64,000 bases of DNA from Tritrichomonas musculus (GCA_039105265.1 JAPFFF010000002.1:1984001-2048000); one strand, 5' to 3'. Counted from the first letter of the stretch, positions 1 to 11,149 are shown. Numbers and translations: made by a program. Notes: generated by a model not told the origin, from the letters alone.

Positions 1-3000
1 CAGGCGGCATGGTTGAACAATGTGGAGCATGCATTCGATCACTTTCAGGAGCAAATACCAATCTTGTTATAGAAGGATGCCGTTTTACTAATGTTGAAGC
101 TGAGAATGCTATAGGAGGTGCCATTTATGCATTTGCAGAAAGCACTGATATCAAAGGATGCATATTTAGGAATTGTAAAGTCACTGGAGAAGAAGGAGTG
201 ATTACACAAGGAGGAGCCATCTGGCTTGATGCATCCTCTATCCAAAAAGAAGAATTGATTGCTAACTGTATCTTTGAAAATTGTTCCTCAACACACAGTG
301 GAGGAGCAGTCTTCTTACATTGCTATGACAAAGAAAATTCAAGAAGATCAATCAGTGAAAGTGATCGTGGTAATCTCAGTGTTCGCTTTATGTCATGTAA
401 CTTCACTGGCTGCCGATCCACAGTTGAAGGAGGTGCTATTTCAAGTGGAATGATCATGGAAGAAGGCCAACCAGCAGTTGGTGCCAATGATCTTTCTCTT
501 TCGCTTTGCTTCTTTACTGAATGTGAATCCGGAAGTGGTGGAGCTATATACATCAAAGATGGTACCCCAGAAGGAGATGAAGAAACACAAATCATGTCAT
601 GTCATTTCATCAGCTGTTATGCTAGTAGTGGAGAAGGGCATGCCATTTCAACGCGATCATACTCATTTTCCATGTCATCAAATACATTCATGAAACATTA
701 TCGAGGAGAAAACAATCCAGATCATTGTATTTTATACATCAATATGAACGAAGCTGATGCTCCATTAAGCATCAACTACAATACATTTGAAGACAACACA
801 GGAGTTTCAGCCCTTACCATCAAAGCTAAATGCCTAGTTTCCATCAGCATGTTAATGTTCAACAACTATAAATTCAGTACATTTGGACAAACATCATGCC
901 TTAATCTTGGAGCATGGGAAGTTGAAGGCTTACTTACACTTGATCAGTGCAAATTCACGAACATTACCAATTCAATTTGCATTTCATCCATAGGAGCCAA
1001 TGGCAATGCGAACTTCAATAAATGTGAATTTGAAAACATTGCAATGAAGCTGCCAGGCGACATGGTTGTACAATGTGGAACATGCATTCAATCACTTTCA
1101 GGAGCAAATACCAATCTTGTTATAGAAGGATGCCGTTTTACTAATGTTGAAGCTGAGAATGCTATGGGAGGTGCCATTTATGCATTTGCAGAAAGCACTG
1201 ATATCAAAGGATGCATATTTAGGAATTGTAAAGTCACTGGAGAAGAAGGAGTGATTACACAAGGAGGAGCCATCTGGCTTGATGCAGAATCTGTTCAAAA
1301 AGAAGAATTGATTGCTAACTGTATCTTTGAAAATTGTTCCTCAACACACAGTGGAGGAGCAGTCTTCTTACATTGCTATGACAAAGAAAATTCAAGAAGA
1401 TCAATCAGTGAAAGTGATCGTGGTAATCTCAGTGTTCGCTTTATGTCATGTAACTTCACTGGCTGCCAATCCACAGTTGAAGGAGGTGCTATTTCAAGTG
1501 GAATGATCATGGAAGAAGGCCAACCAGCAGTTGGTGCCAATGATCTTTCTCTTTCGCTTTGCTTCTTTACTGAATGTGAATCCGGAAGTGGTGGAGCTAT
1601 ATACATCAAAGATGGTACCCCAGAAGGAGATGAAGAAACACAAATCATGTCATGTCATTTCATCAGCTGTTATGCTAGTAGTGGAGAAGGGCATGCCATT
1701 TCAACGCGATCATACTCATTTTCCATGTCATCAAATACATTCATGAAACATTATCGAGGAGAAAACAATCCAGATCATTGTATTTTATACATCAATATGA
1801 ACGAAGCTGATGCTCCATTAAGCATCAACTACAATACATTTGAAGACAACACAGGAGTTTCAGCCCTTACTATCAAAGCTAAATGCCTAGTTTCCATCAG
1901 CATGTTAATGTTCAACAACTATAAATTCAGTACATTTTCAAGCTCTGCAGCATGTCTCAATCTTAGAACATGGGAAATCGACGGTACAGCCACACTTGAT
2001 CAGTGCAAGTTCATAAACATTATTAATGGAAGATGTATCATGATGACCAAAGACAGCGCAAATGTTAAAATCAGCAACAGCGAATTCACTGATAACTCAG
2101 CTAAAGCAGCTCGACAAATGAGAATTCCAGTCTTTGGCTCTAGCATTTACATTGGATCAGATGAAGGCATAATCAATAAGCATCATGTTTTAGTTGAAGG
2201 ATGTACGTTTACCAACAACTTTGTTGAAGGACAAGGAGGAGCTATTTATGCTGAATCACAAGGTATTGACATCAGATTGTCTAAATTCATTAACTGCTAC
2301 ACCATTTCACCATCAGAAGGCATGAACGAAGATATGGGAGGAGCAATTTGCTTGAATGGTGTTTATGCAATTGATCGTGAATTCATTGAAAGCAACGTTT
2401 TCGTTAACTGCACTACAGGATACAGCGGAGGTGCTCTCTTCATCTATTGCCGTGATTTAGAAGAATCCAAATTATTAGATGAAGATCCAGACAAATATGC
2501 CATAACTATCCACAACTGCAGCTTCACTAAATGTAAATCAAATGTTGAAGGAGGAGCGATTTCAAGTGGTGTTACAAATGAAGATGGCGAAGGTTGGGGA
2601 GACAATGACCTTAGCCTTTCAATGTGCAATTTCACTGAATGCGAATCTGGAAAAGGTGGAGCTATTTACTTCCAAGATGGTGACAAAGCTGGAGACGAAG
2701 TTACTTACATGTCATCATGCCGCTTTGTCAATTGCTTTGCCAAAGAAGGAGAAGGATATGCAATTTCATGCCGTTCATATAAATTGTCAATGAGCAATAT
2801 ATACTTCGGCAAACACAAGCGAAATGCAAACAATGCCACTCATTCAATTGCTTATATTAGCATGAATGAAGAAGAAGTAGTCCCAAGTCTTTATCATTTA
2901 GAATTTGAAGATAACTCTGGAGTTTCAGGTCTCACTCTTTCTGCTGCTAATACTCTTACACTTAATCAATTTTCATTTAAGAACTATGAAGACAACACTC

Positions 3001-5117
3001 CATGCATTAACTTAAACTACTGGAAGATTGGTGGCTCAAATACCGTTACCTTCAATGGCTTTACATTTGAAAACATCAAGAATGCAAGATGCATTTACAT
3101 GTCTGAAGACAAGAAATTCCTTACCAATGTCGTAAATTGCAACTTCAAAGACGTGAGCGTTGATGTATTCAGAACAACATATGCAAAGAACCCAGATGGA
3201 TCATGCATCCTTTGTACTGAATCAGGTAACCTTAAGGTTGAAGGATGCAACTTTACAAATGCATATGCAGCAGCTTGTGGTGGTGCTATTTATGCTGAAG
3301 CACAAGCCATTGACATTAATCACTGCCGATTCGTCAACTGCGCAACATCATCTGATGATGATCAATCACAAGGTGGTGCCATTTACTTAGACGCATCAAA
3401 TGCTGCTGATCAAGAAATCCTTCAAGGAAACTACTTTGAAAATTGTACATCTTCATACAGTGGTGGTGGATTGTATGTATATTGCAAAGATGTCAAATCA
3501 AGAGCCGACGATTATGGAAGATATGCTATTCGAATGAACCTTTGCACTTTCCTTAGTTGTAAATCATCCAAGGAAGGAGGTGCAATTTCAAGTGGAATCC
3601 AATATGAAGGTGCAACTGGAGCAGAAGGCGATAACGACTTCAGTATTTATAATTCCAACTTCACTAAATGCGAATCAAGAGCTGGAGGTGCCTTATTCTT
3701 CCAAGATGGAACAAAAGAAGGTGATGAAGAAACACAAATTTCCAATTGCTACTTCAATGATTGCTTAGCAACTGGCGGTGAAGGTTATGCAATCTCATGC
3801 CGTTCATATAAACTCTCATTATCTGTTTCTACCTTTACCAATCATAATCGTGGAAGTGATGGCGCAAATCATTGCGTTGTTTACATCAATATGAACGAAG
3901 CTGAAGTAACACCAAGTTTCTATGGATGCCGATTTGAAAATAACCTACGTTCATCCCTTCAATTCTCCTGCGCATCTGCAGCTACAATTGAATCTATTAC
4001 ATTTTCTAATTCACCACTTGTCGTTAATGACAAATGGAGTACAACACAACTTCTCTTCAAATACTGCTTCTTCGAAAATAATCACCGTCAAGTAGATGGC
4101 TCAATTTCAATCTTGAGCGACTCTGAATCAAGCCGTAAACTTTTGAGCAACAATGTATTGGCATTCAATGGTTGCCAATTCAATAATAACAGCTGTAAGA
4201 ACGGTGCTGGTATATATGCTCATAACATCCAACAATTGTATGTTGATTCATGCTGGTTCGGAAATTGCGTTGCATCTGAATACGGTGGTGGTATTTTCAC
4301 TGATGTAGAAACCGAAATTAAAGATTCCAACTTTTCAGCAACATCCGCTTCTAAAGGAGCTGCAATATATGCAACATTAAACAACAATGTTAAGATTTCA
4401 AATATTACTATCGATATTGCTAAGAAACCAGGAGTATCTGCAATATTTGTTACAGGTGGTGATTCATCAAAGGGATTATCATTAACTGGTACCGGCTGCT
4501 TCATTTCATCAAATAGAGATACCAATGATAATACTCCAGATTTCATTGATAGTGATTCACCAGGATCAATTATATTAGGAGGAGACATGTGCTTCTCTGA
4601 AAGTATAAACAATTCAATTAAACTTCCAGAAGGATCAACTTATAATGAATCATGGTTCAAATGCAATCTTTGCCCTGCACCAGAAAAACCAACTGGCGGA
4701 CCACCAATCCAACCACCTACACTTCCACCAACTCGCCCACCAAGCCAAAGTGTAAATATATCTGCATCATTCACAAATTCAGGTGAAATTGGTCCAGACG
4801 GTTCAAAGACCAAATCAAAGGGACTTAGCGGAGGTGCTATTGCAGGTATTGTTATCGGAGTTCTCGTCTTTATTGCTTTAATTGTTTTACTTGTCCTCTT
4901 CATTCTCAGAAGGAGGAATCTCAATCCTAAACCAGTCGATGTTACAAGTCAAGAAATTGCTTCTGATAACTTCCAAACAGGCCATGATAATCCAATCTGG
5001 TCAGAAGAGCTTGGATCAAATGAACGACCAATTTACAATCCAAGCTTAGATAATCCTAGCTTCGAAACTCCAGTTAACGAAGATCCATTCATCAAGGACT
5101 TTGAAGAAGGATTTTAA
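1..5117 (+). CDS. Pmp-like repetitive surface membrane protein (5' end outside window)
   Basis: The frame is open from the first base, so the true start lies upstream; about 1,704 residues are visible. The ectodomain is a long beta-helix-like array with many GGAI/GGAV/GGAL motifs and short Phe-x-x-Cys or Phe-x-x-Asn motifs (for example FTNVEAENAIGGAIYAF). This is the signature of chlamydial polymorphic membrane proteins and of the Pmp-like family known from trichomonads. A Pro-rich stalk at about residues 1558-1581 leads to one hydrophobic membrane segment at about 1608-1633, an RRR stop-transfer and a cytoplasmic tail of about 69 residues. The expected topology is type I at the cell surface, with adhesion or host/bacterial contact as an inferred role. 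The tail holds several NPx motifs (DNPIW, YNPSL, DNPSF), which could be endocytic or adaptor signals. The many cysteines suggest disulfide bonding. Family confident, function inferred. Confidence 0.85.
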   Translation, partial: GGMVEQCGACIRSLSGANTNLVIEGCRFTNVEAENAIGGAIYAFAESTDIKGCIFRNCKVTGEEGVITQGGAIWLDASSIQKEELIANCIFENCSSTHSGGAVFLHCYDKENSRRSISESDRGNLSVRFMSCNFTGCRSTVEGGAISSGMIMEEGQPAVGANDLSLSLCFFTECESGSGGAIYIKDGTPEGDEETQIMSCHFISCYASSGEGHAISTRSYSFSMSSNTFMKHYRGENNPDHCILYINMNEADAPLSINYNTFEDNTGVSALTIKAKCLVSISMLMFNNYKFSTFGQTSCLNLGAWEVEGLLTLDQCKFTNITNSICISSIGANGNANFNKCEFENIAMKLPGDMVVQCGTCIQSLSGANTNLVIEGCRFTNVEAENAMGGAIYAFAESTDIKGCIFRNCKVTGEEGVITQGGAIWLDAESVQKEELIANCIFENCSSTHSGGAVFLHCYDKENSRRSISESDRGNLSVRFMSCNFTGCQSTVEGGAISSGMIMEEGQPAVGANDLSLSLCFFTECESGSGGAIYIKDGTPEGDEETQIMSCHFISCYASSGEGHAISTRSYSFSMSSNTFMKHYRGENNPDHCILYINMNEADAPLSINYNTFEDNTGVSALTIKAKCLVSISMLMFNNYKFSTFSSSAACLNLRTWEIDGTATLDQCKFINIINGRCIMMTKDSANVKISNSEFTDNSAKAARQMRIPVFGSSIYIGSDEGIINKHHVLVEGCTFTNNFVEGQGGAIYAESQGIDIRLSKFINCYTISPSEGMNEDMGGAICLNGVYAIDREFIESNVFVNCTTGYSGGALFIYCRDLEESKLLDEDPDKYAITIHNCSFTKCKSNVEGGAISSGVTNEDGEGWGDNDLSLSMCNFTECESGKGGAIYFQDGDKAGDEVTYMSSCRFVNCFAKEGEGYAISCRSYKLSMSNIYFGKHKRNANNATHSIAYISMNEEEVVPSLYHLEFEDNSGVSGLTLSAANTLTLNQFSFKNYEDNTPCINLNYWKIGGSNTVTFNGFTFENIKNARCIYMSEDKKFLTNVVNCNFKDVSVDVFRTTYAKNPDGSCILCTESGNLKVEGCNFTNAYAAACGGAIYAEAQAIDINHCRFVNCATSSDDDQSQGGAIYLDASNAADQEILQGNYFENCTSSYSGGGLYVYCKDVKSRADDYGRYAIRMNLCTFLSCKSSKEGGAISSGIQYEGATGAEGDNDFSIYNSNFTKCESRAGGALFFQDGTKEGDEETQISNCYFNDCLATGGEGYAISCRSYKLSLSVSTFTNHNRGSDGANHCVVYINMNEAEVTPSFYGCRFENNLRSSLQFSCASAATIESITFSNSPLVVNDKWSTTQLLFKYCFFENNHRQVDGSISILSDSESSRKLLSNNVLAFNGCQFNNNSCKNGAGIYAHNIQQLYVDSCWFGNCVASEYGGGIFTDVETEIKDSNFSATSASKGAAIYATLNNNVKISNITIDIAKKPGVSAIFVTGGDSSKGLSLTGTGCFISSNRDTNDNTPDFIDSDSPGSIILGGDMCFSESINNSIKLPEGSTYNESWFKCNLCPAPEKPTGGPPIQPPTLPPTRPPSQSVNISASFTNSGEIGPDGSKTKSKGLSGGAIAGIVIGVLVFIALIVLLVLFILRRRNLNPKPVDVTSQEIASDNFQTGHDNPIWSEELGSNERPIYNPSLDNPSFETPVNEDPFIKDFEEGF
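10..881 (+). repeat. First copy of near-identical internal gene duplication
   Basis: This stretch of the Pmp-like gene recurs 1,053 bp (351 codons) downstream with only a few differences by eye. The frame is preserved, so the repeat adds a whole block of beta-helix turns. Near identity means recent duplication or ongoing gene conversion. Confidence 0.9.
1063..1934 (+). repeat. Second copy of near-identical internal gene duplication
   Basis: Matches bases 10-881. The copies diverge sharply after this point, at the codons following KFSTF. The few differences include a cluster at the ASSIQ versus AESVQ codons. Later parts of the gene (from about 2,200) hold older, diverged copies of the same architecture. 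Confidence 0.9.
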
Positions 5118-5182
5118 TTTTTTTTATTTGATTTAAATCATTTTGCTTAATTCATCACACTTCTACAAATTTAAATCAATAC

Positions 5183-5224
<42 letters not shown>

Positions 5225-5923
5225 AATCTTCTAATATATACATAAAAATAATGGGTGGGAAAGGGCAGGATGCAAATTTGTGTAAAAAAATATAAATTAT
5301 AATTTTGCCGAAAAAAAAAAAAAAAAAACTAACCAACAAGAAATGCATATTTGCTTTCGTTAATTTGAGTAAATAAGTAAGCCATTTTTTTCTTATTAAA
5401 AAAATATTATAAATTTAAAGAATTACGATATAAAAAGTACTCTGGTTGAAAAAAATTAAGAAACACGATTACTTTAAATAATACAGTAGCTTATAAGTTG
5501 CGTAGTTTCCTATTTGAAAAATAGAAACAAAATATCGGCTAGAATGAAAAAGGCTATAAACAAAAGGCCATAAACATCTTTGAATAGTTCTTGAGCACAA
5601 AAATGTATCTGTATCAAAGAAATATTAATCTCGTATAAAATAGATTAGATAATTACGTTTTAAATTATCCGAACACGTCTAATGAATTGATATGCAATTG
5701 AGGTTCGCGATACCTCTATCAATTCATTAGACGGACTAATGGAAGGCAGCTTGAATTTTGTTGATCGACTTGTAAGACTTTTTTTTGAACAATTTGGTGG
5801 ACCTTTTACAACTTTCAAATTTGAATTTTATTTTGAAAAAATTATATATGCTTTCTCAAAATTGAATATTTTGAATGTTGTAAAAAATATTTAAATCAAA
5901 TTTATATATTTATCTTAGAAAGA
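5118..5923. other. Intergenic spacer
   Basis: AT-rich spacer between the Pmp-like gene and the epimerase gene. It holds a poly-T tract near 5,190-5,218, a poly-A tract near 5,311-5,328 and one strong inverted repeat listed separately. I see no coding sequence or RNA gene. Confidence 0.7.
5676..5733. repeat. 17-bp inverted repeat with nested inner stem
   Basis: Arms CGTCTAATGAATTGATA (5676-5692) and its exact reverse complement (5717-5733) enclose 24 bases. A second stem, GAGGT (5700-5704) with ACCTC (5712-5716), lies inside with loop TCGCGAT. It sits about 190 bp upstream of the epimerase start. It could be a cruciform or regulatory site, or the remains of a small palindromic element. Confidence 0.75.
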
Positions 5924-6628
5924 ATGAAAGCAGTAGCCGTTGAGCAAATGCAAGAAGCAGATCGTCGAGCTATTCATGAGCTTGGAGTACCTGGCTGTGT
6001 TTTAATGTATAATGCTGGCAAGACTGTTTTTGAATTTATTCAAAAACAGTATCCAAATATTCAAAAAGTTGGTATTATATGTGGTAAAGGAAATAATGCA
6101 GGAGATGGCTTCGTCATCGCGCATCTTCTTTCATTGACAGGAGTTAATGTTAAAATAATTTGTTTAGTTAACGAGTCATTTTATCAGGGCGACGCCTTAG
6201 TTTATCTCAAACTTTGTTTAAACGAGCAAATAGATGTTAGGTTCCCCTCTGATCAGACAGAGATGGTCAACCTAACAAAGAGCTTAGGAAATGAGGCTAA
6301 AGTTGATTTAATTATTGATGCTCTACTTGGAACAGGAACACATGGCCAAGTAAGAGAACCATTTGCTTCAGTAATTTCAGCAATACCTCCTAATATTGAT
6401 GTGGTTGCTGTTGATCTTCCTTCTGGAATGAATGGTAACACAGGCGAAATTTGTGGCGTATGCGTTAAAGCAAAATATACTATTACTTTTGCAGCAGCAA
6501 AAAAAGGTCTCATTAACAAAGAAGATCTGACAGGAAAATTAATTGTTACAGATATTGGAATGCCACCCATTTGTTTGAATGATGAACTATGGAATGAATA
6601 TAAACAAAAGGAAAATCACAATAAATAA
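5924..6628 (+). CDS. NAD(P)H-hydrate epimerase (YjeF_N domain)
   Basis: A 234-residue single-domain protein. YjeF_N/AIBP enzymes epimerise the R and S forms of damaged, hydrated NAD(P)H so that the ADP/ATP-dependent dehydratase can repair them. The sequence shows the Rossmann-like nucleotide site GKGNNAGDGF (residues 54-63), the acidic strand DLIIDALLGTGTHG at about 127-140 and VAVDLPSGMNGNTGE at about 165, all typical of the family. The length fits the stand-alone epimerase; no C-terminal carbohydrate-kinase-like dehydratase domain follows, so this is not the fused bacterial form. The N terminus begins directly with the conserved MKAVAVEQMQEADRRAI helix, so no targeting peptide is visible and a cytosolic location is likely. 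The start is the first ATG after an AT-rich leader. The neighbours are unrelated. Confidence 0.9.
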   Translation: MKAVAVEQMQEADRRAIHELGVPGCVLMYNAGKTVFEFIQKQYPNIQKVGIICGKGNNAGDGFVIAHLLSLTGVNVKIICLVNESFYQGDALVYLKLCLNEQIDVRFPSDQTEMVNLTKSLGNEAKVDLIIDALLGTGTHGQVREPFASVISAIPPNIDVVAVDLPSGMNGNTGEICGVCVKAKYTITFAAAKKGLINKEDLTGKLIVTDIGMPPICLNDELWNEYKQKENHNK

Positions 6629-7255
6629 ATAATTCATTTCATTTATATCTAATGATCTAGATTCTGAATTTTAATTTAGTTTTATCAACTTCATTTTCTT
6701 TTATTTAATGAAATTGAGCAATCTCACCACTTCCCAATATTTTGAAGCATTGCCAAATATTTATGACTAATCTTTAAAAAAGAGCAATCAGAATTTGGTT
6801 TATATTTTAGGTAAAATTTGCAATTATCAACAGTGATAATTACTCTCCTACATCAATTAATATTGAAAGACTATCAACAAATGAATAAAACCACATTAAT
6901 AAAAATAATGATAATATATACTGATCTATTTATCTGATTGAAAATGCGATCGATATTAATATATCAGATAAATACAATAAAAAGCATATTTATTCTTTCT
7001 AGTTCAATTTGACATGTCAGGTTTGGAATATGTTATCATATTGGTTCAATACAATATCCACTTGATGACCTAAAGTTCGGTTTTCGAGATATTTTTTTTT
7101 TTTTTTTTAACTTCTCACACATCAAATGATTTCATCATTATTATATTTTATTATAGTTGCCATCAAATAACATGTATTTTATTAATTTTTTTATTGAAAA
7201 AATATAAACCCAAATCACATAAATTATTTCATTTTGTTTTATCATTCCAAATTGC
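6629..7255. other. Intergenic spacer between convergent genes
   Basis: AT-rich spacer between the 3' ends of the epimerase and kinase genes. It holds 10-bp inverted arms TTTATCTGAT (6929-6938) and ATCAGATAAA (6963-6972) and a poly-T run near 7,091-7,108. Nothing else is recognisable. Confidence 0.6.
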
Positions 7256-8716
7256 TTACAAATCTAAATCTAAATGTAATATTGAGGATGGCACAATGTC
7301 ATTCTCTTTATTATTATTGTTATTATTATTATTGGCTGAACCATCAAGAATGCTGCTTTCAGTTGTTGATTCCAGAAGTTCAATGTTACTATCTCCACTT
7401 GAATATGAACCTATCTTGTTCAAACCACCATAAAAAGAGAATCCATGAAATTCGTGTGATTCGCCAAATGTTAATTCTCCAGATGAATCAATACATTTTT
7501 CGTTTGTAAATTCTTCATCAAAGTTCCCAGCAAGACCTCCTGTTTCAGGCGGTACATAAATTGGTTGATATTTTTTTTCAAGAACATCTTGGAAATTTAG
7601 TCCTTTGAAAAAGGGATGGCTTTTAATCTGTACGAAATGAGCTCTTTTAGATGGATCTTTTTCAAGGAGAATCGCTATAAATGATTTTATTGTTTCATCA
7701 GTATCATCGGGGTACTTTGGTGAATCATTGAGAATTCCTTTGAATATTTTGAGTTTGCTTGATTCGTGAAAAGGAGAAATACCAAATAGAAGTTCATAAG
7801 TAAGGATCCCTAAGGCCCACCAGTCAATAGGAGGCCCATATGGCATTCTTTGAACAATTTCTGGAGCGAGATATTCATTTGTCCCACAAAACGTTTCAGC
7901 TTGCTTAAGATCAGGTGATAGCATTTTTGCTAAACCAAAATCAGTTAGCTTGACATGACCATCCATTGAAAGAAGAACATTTTCTGGCTTTAAATCGCGA
8001 TAAATAATGTTTTGCGAATGCAAATAATCTATTGCTAAAGATAATTCAGCCACATAAAGTCTAACTTCTTCTACAGGCAATTTTTTATTTTGCCTCATAT
8101 GAGTAAACAATTCTCCTCCTGCAACATATTCGAGACCCAAGTATACTTTTGTTGATGTTTGAAAAGCAAAACAAATATCAACTAAAAAGGGATGCTTTGT
8201 CTTCATCAAAACATTTCTTTCTGATAAAATAGTATGAACTTTTTGATGCTCAATAAGCAAAGATTTATGAACAGATTTAAGAGCATATAATTCATTTGTT
8301 CCTTTCTTTTTAACCAGCTGCACTTTTCCATAAAAACCTCTCCCAATAACACTTAATATATCGAAGTTATCCATGGATAAACCTGGAGTTTGTATAGTTA
8401 TATTTCGTATTTCGTTAACCCATTTAATAACAGTCTCAATATTATCATGGGTAAAAATTAAAACCATTGGGTTTCCTTCGTTCTCACAAACAAATCTGGG
8501 CGGCTTTTCTTCTTCAAAACATTCAACAGTTGTTGTTGGATATATATCAAACTTTTGTAGGACTGTTCCGGCAGTTTCTTCTTTGTATACTATGATTTGA
8601 TTTTTGGTTAATTGAACTAATCTTTTATACCAGATTCCAAATTTTGTACTCTTTTTTCTGAGAACATCTTGTATTACAATGCTATCTTTATTTTTATCAT
8701 CAATTGGAATATCCAT
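7256..8716 (-). CDS. AGC-family Ser/Thr protein kinase with N-terminal PH domain (Akt/PKB-like)
   Basis: 486 residues. The N-terminal part (about 15-108) has the strand pattern and closing Trp (about W99) of a PH domain, implying phosphoinositide-controlled membrane recruitment. The kinase domain (about 118-371) has the glycine loop GRGFYGKV (125-132), ATP lysine K147, the catalytic loop RDLKPEN (240-246), DFG (259-261) and the activation segment TFCGTNEYLAPE with phospho-acceptor T275. The AGC C-terminal extension is present, with NFDEEFTNE (398-406) and a hydrophobic motif FHGFSF (423-428) whose Ser427 would be the second regulatory phosphosite. This combination is that of Akt-type kinases downstream of PI3K. 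An Asn run (462-469) near the C terminus comes from an AAT/AAC microsatellite. The start is the ATG directly before the PH domain. All catalytic residues look intact. Close relatives such as SGK or PKC-like kinases are possible but lack this PH layout. Confidence 0.93.
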   Translation of the reverse strand: MDIPIDDKNKDSIVIQDVLRKKSTKFGIWYKRLVQLTKNQIIVYKEETAGTVLQKFDIYPTTTVECFEEEKPPRFVCENEGNPMVLIFTHDNIETVIKWVNEIRNITIQTPGLSMDNFDILSVIGRGFYGKVQLVKKKGTNELYALKSVHKSLLIEHQKVHTILSERNVLMKTKHPFLVDICFAFQTSTKVYLGLEYVAGGELFTHMRQNKKLPVEEVRLYVAELSLAIDYLHSQNIIYRDLKPENVLLSMDGHVKLTDFGLAKMLSPDLKQAETFCGTNEYLAPEIVQRMPYGPPIDWWALGILTYELLFGISPFHESSKLKIFKGILNDSPKYPDDTDETIKSFIAILLEKDPSKRAHFVQIKSHPFFKGLNFQDVLEKKYQPIYVPPETGGLAGNFDEEFTNEKCIDSSGELTFGESHEFHGFSFYGGLNKIGSYSSGDSNIELLESTTESSILDGSANNNNNNNNKENDIVPSSILHLDLDL

Positions 8717-8859
8717 TAATCAAAAGTTTATGAATATTTATTTTTCTTTCAAAAATTAGGAGATAAAAGAGTAATTCCATTGAATATTTTCAATTTGTCA
8801 AAACAACTATCTTTTTTTGAATAAACTTATTATTTTGAGTTATTATTTCTCTAAAAAAT

Positions 8860-8890
<31 letters not shown>
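8717..8890. other. Kinase upstream region ending in poly-A tract
   Basis: Short upstream region of the kinase gene. It ends in a run of about 30 A (about 8861-8890), which directly abuts the first 165-bp inverted repeat. Confidence 0.6.
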
Positions 8891-8893
<3 letters not shown>

Positions 8894-9055
8894 GATAAAT
8901 CAAAAACGCCTATTCAATTTTTTTCCAACTACTCAATTTTTCACTTTTTCTAAAGGCGTTTTTGATCAATATTTTTTAAAAAAATCAAAAACGCCACATT
9001 TGACCTTCTGCCAGGTAAAATTAAAAAACTCGTTTTTTCAAAAACGCCAGGTTTT
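8891..9055 (+). repeat. 165-bp inverted repeat, left copy
   Basis: Identical to the reverse complement of 13711-13875. It contains four copies of the motif TCAAAAACGCC (three direct, one inverted), so each copy can itself fold. Confidence 0.9.
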
Positions 9056-11149
9056 AAAAAAACAATTATAAATTTTAATGCAATTTAGAAAAATAAATTA
9101 TTATGTTACCGGTATTTTATTAAGATCATTTTTAATCTTTGGGAGAAATATTTTAAAAATTGGGAATAATCGACATATGATATAAAGATATTAGATTCAA
9201 AAAATAAATTATATCAAGTATAAATGATAATATTTATTGAATATTACATGAAAATCAACTAGGCTGACTTTGAGTAAATTTTGAAGAAATTCATTTTAAT
9301 GGGTTATTATATCTTTTAAATGGAAAATATAAAAAAAGAAAATTTTGCAATATTTTGGTTATAATGAAGCTTGATTATCAAAATATTATAATAGAATTAA
9401 AAAAAGCGTATTTTGGAAATTATTTGAAATTTCCAAAAAATTGTTTCTTTTTAATAAATTGTATATGATTGCGTTTTTATCAATATATAATATCGAATTC
9501 CAAGTGAAATATAGCTTTTTATATATTAAATTTTTTATATAAAATGGTTTTGTTTTTATGTTTTATTTTTCATAATATAAATCTATTTTTAATTGTTTAT
9601 TTTTTATTTATATTTATATTTTTTTCCGGTAAAGTATTCATATTCATAATATATTAAGATATTGATACATTTTAATTTGAAAAGGTTATTTTTTTTATTA
9701 ACAATATTTCAAAGAAAATTTTGAATTAACAATTAAAGTATCATAAATTTGATATAATAAGTATTAAATATAGTGTAATATGTATATTTGTATATTATAT
9801 TTTATATAATAATTATAATATATATTAATACCTATATTAAATGTTATTTAATAAGATATTTTAATTTTATATTTTGAATTATTTTTGCCGCTAAAGTCAA
9901 TCTACACATATTTGAGAAGGGAAAAATTGAGAAGATTCTGAGGAATAATTGTGGTTATTCACAAGCATTGATACATAATAAAATTTAAATATCTCTAAAT
10001 ATTTTTTGAATAAGTTTTTTTTTTTTTGATCAATAATACTTTAAAAACAGTATCATTAGATTTTACAATAGGTTAAAAAATGAAAAAACTTTTTTTTAGA
10101 TGAAATAAGATGATTTTGTAAATATATAATTAATAAGGCTTTAATCCAAAATTATCAATTTTATTTTCACTTATAATATATAATTACGCGAAAAATATTT
10201 TATTTATTAAAGAATTCATGAAATTTAAATGAAAATCCTTTGCTTTCCTTTATATAAAAAAGATTTACTTAACTTAATAAGATTATCAACTATATTTCTA
10301 TGCAAATATTATTATCATTTATAATTTTATGAATTTAATTAGTTTTGAAAAGTTTGAAATTACAATACATTTTTGATCTTCACATGATATTTGGTAAAAC
10401 AACAGTTATGTAATATTATTCTCATATATATTCCTGTTAAAATGATATTATTCAGATAATTGACTAAAATATATAATCATCTCGATAATTTGGATAAATT
10501 GAAGATATATATTAAATATATAACTATTGTTATTTATATATATGCCTAATATCAAATTAAAAAATAATAATAATATAATTTTTAATGAGAAATTTATGTT
10601 TTCATTCAAAAAATAAATTGAGAGCTTTATAAGATTGACCTAAAAATATAAATATATGAATATGTATATTATTTTTGCATAATTTAAACATATAATTGAT
10701 ATGTATCCAATCACATATATATATATAATATATATTTAAATTTTAAAATTTCAAAGGAGAAACTAATAGAAAATACTATTTTATTACTTTTTTAAAACAT
10801 TACATAAAAAATATATAATAATATCATGAATCTCCATGTAAACAAAAAAATAACTTAGTTTTGATTCATGTATATTCGTTCTATTGTACTTTCTCTTTTA
10901 TATTAGCATAAATGAATGATATTCATGTCATTCTGAATATATATTACCTTAAATTTGAGATATGCAAACACTTTTTTTGTATTGATTCTTTATATTTCAA
11001 CATGAAGAAGAAAAAACTGATGGTGACCAAAATAGTGCAAGTATGTTCATTATATATAATATAGTTATGAATGTTATAAAGACTACAATTTAATTTTTTC
11101 CCATCATACTAATGAGCGAATTAAAAACTCTTTAATATACTTAAGGCAT

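Noticed and set aside
4220-4612. Antisense ORF of 130 residues within the Pmp-like gene
   Set aside because: Shadow of a long, clearly coding sense frame with repeat-driven composition.
5676-5733. tRNA-like structure with a GTTCGCGA loop
   Set aside because: Only a simple nested hairpin; no cloverleaf, anticodon arm or A/B boxes in proper spacing.
8817-9071. 84-residue ORF with a Lys run
   Set aside because: It translates the poly-A tract and the 165-bp repeat; the same peptide appears at 13683-13922 only because the DNA repeat is duplicated.
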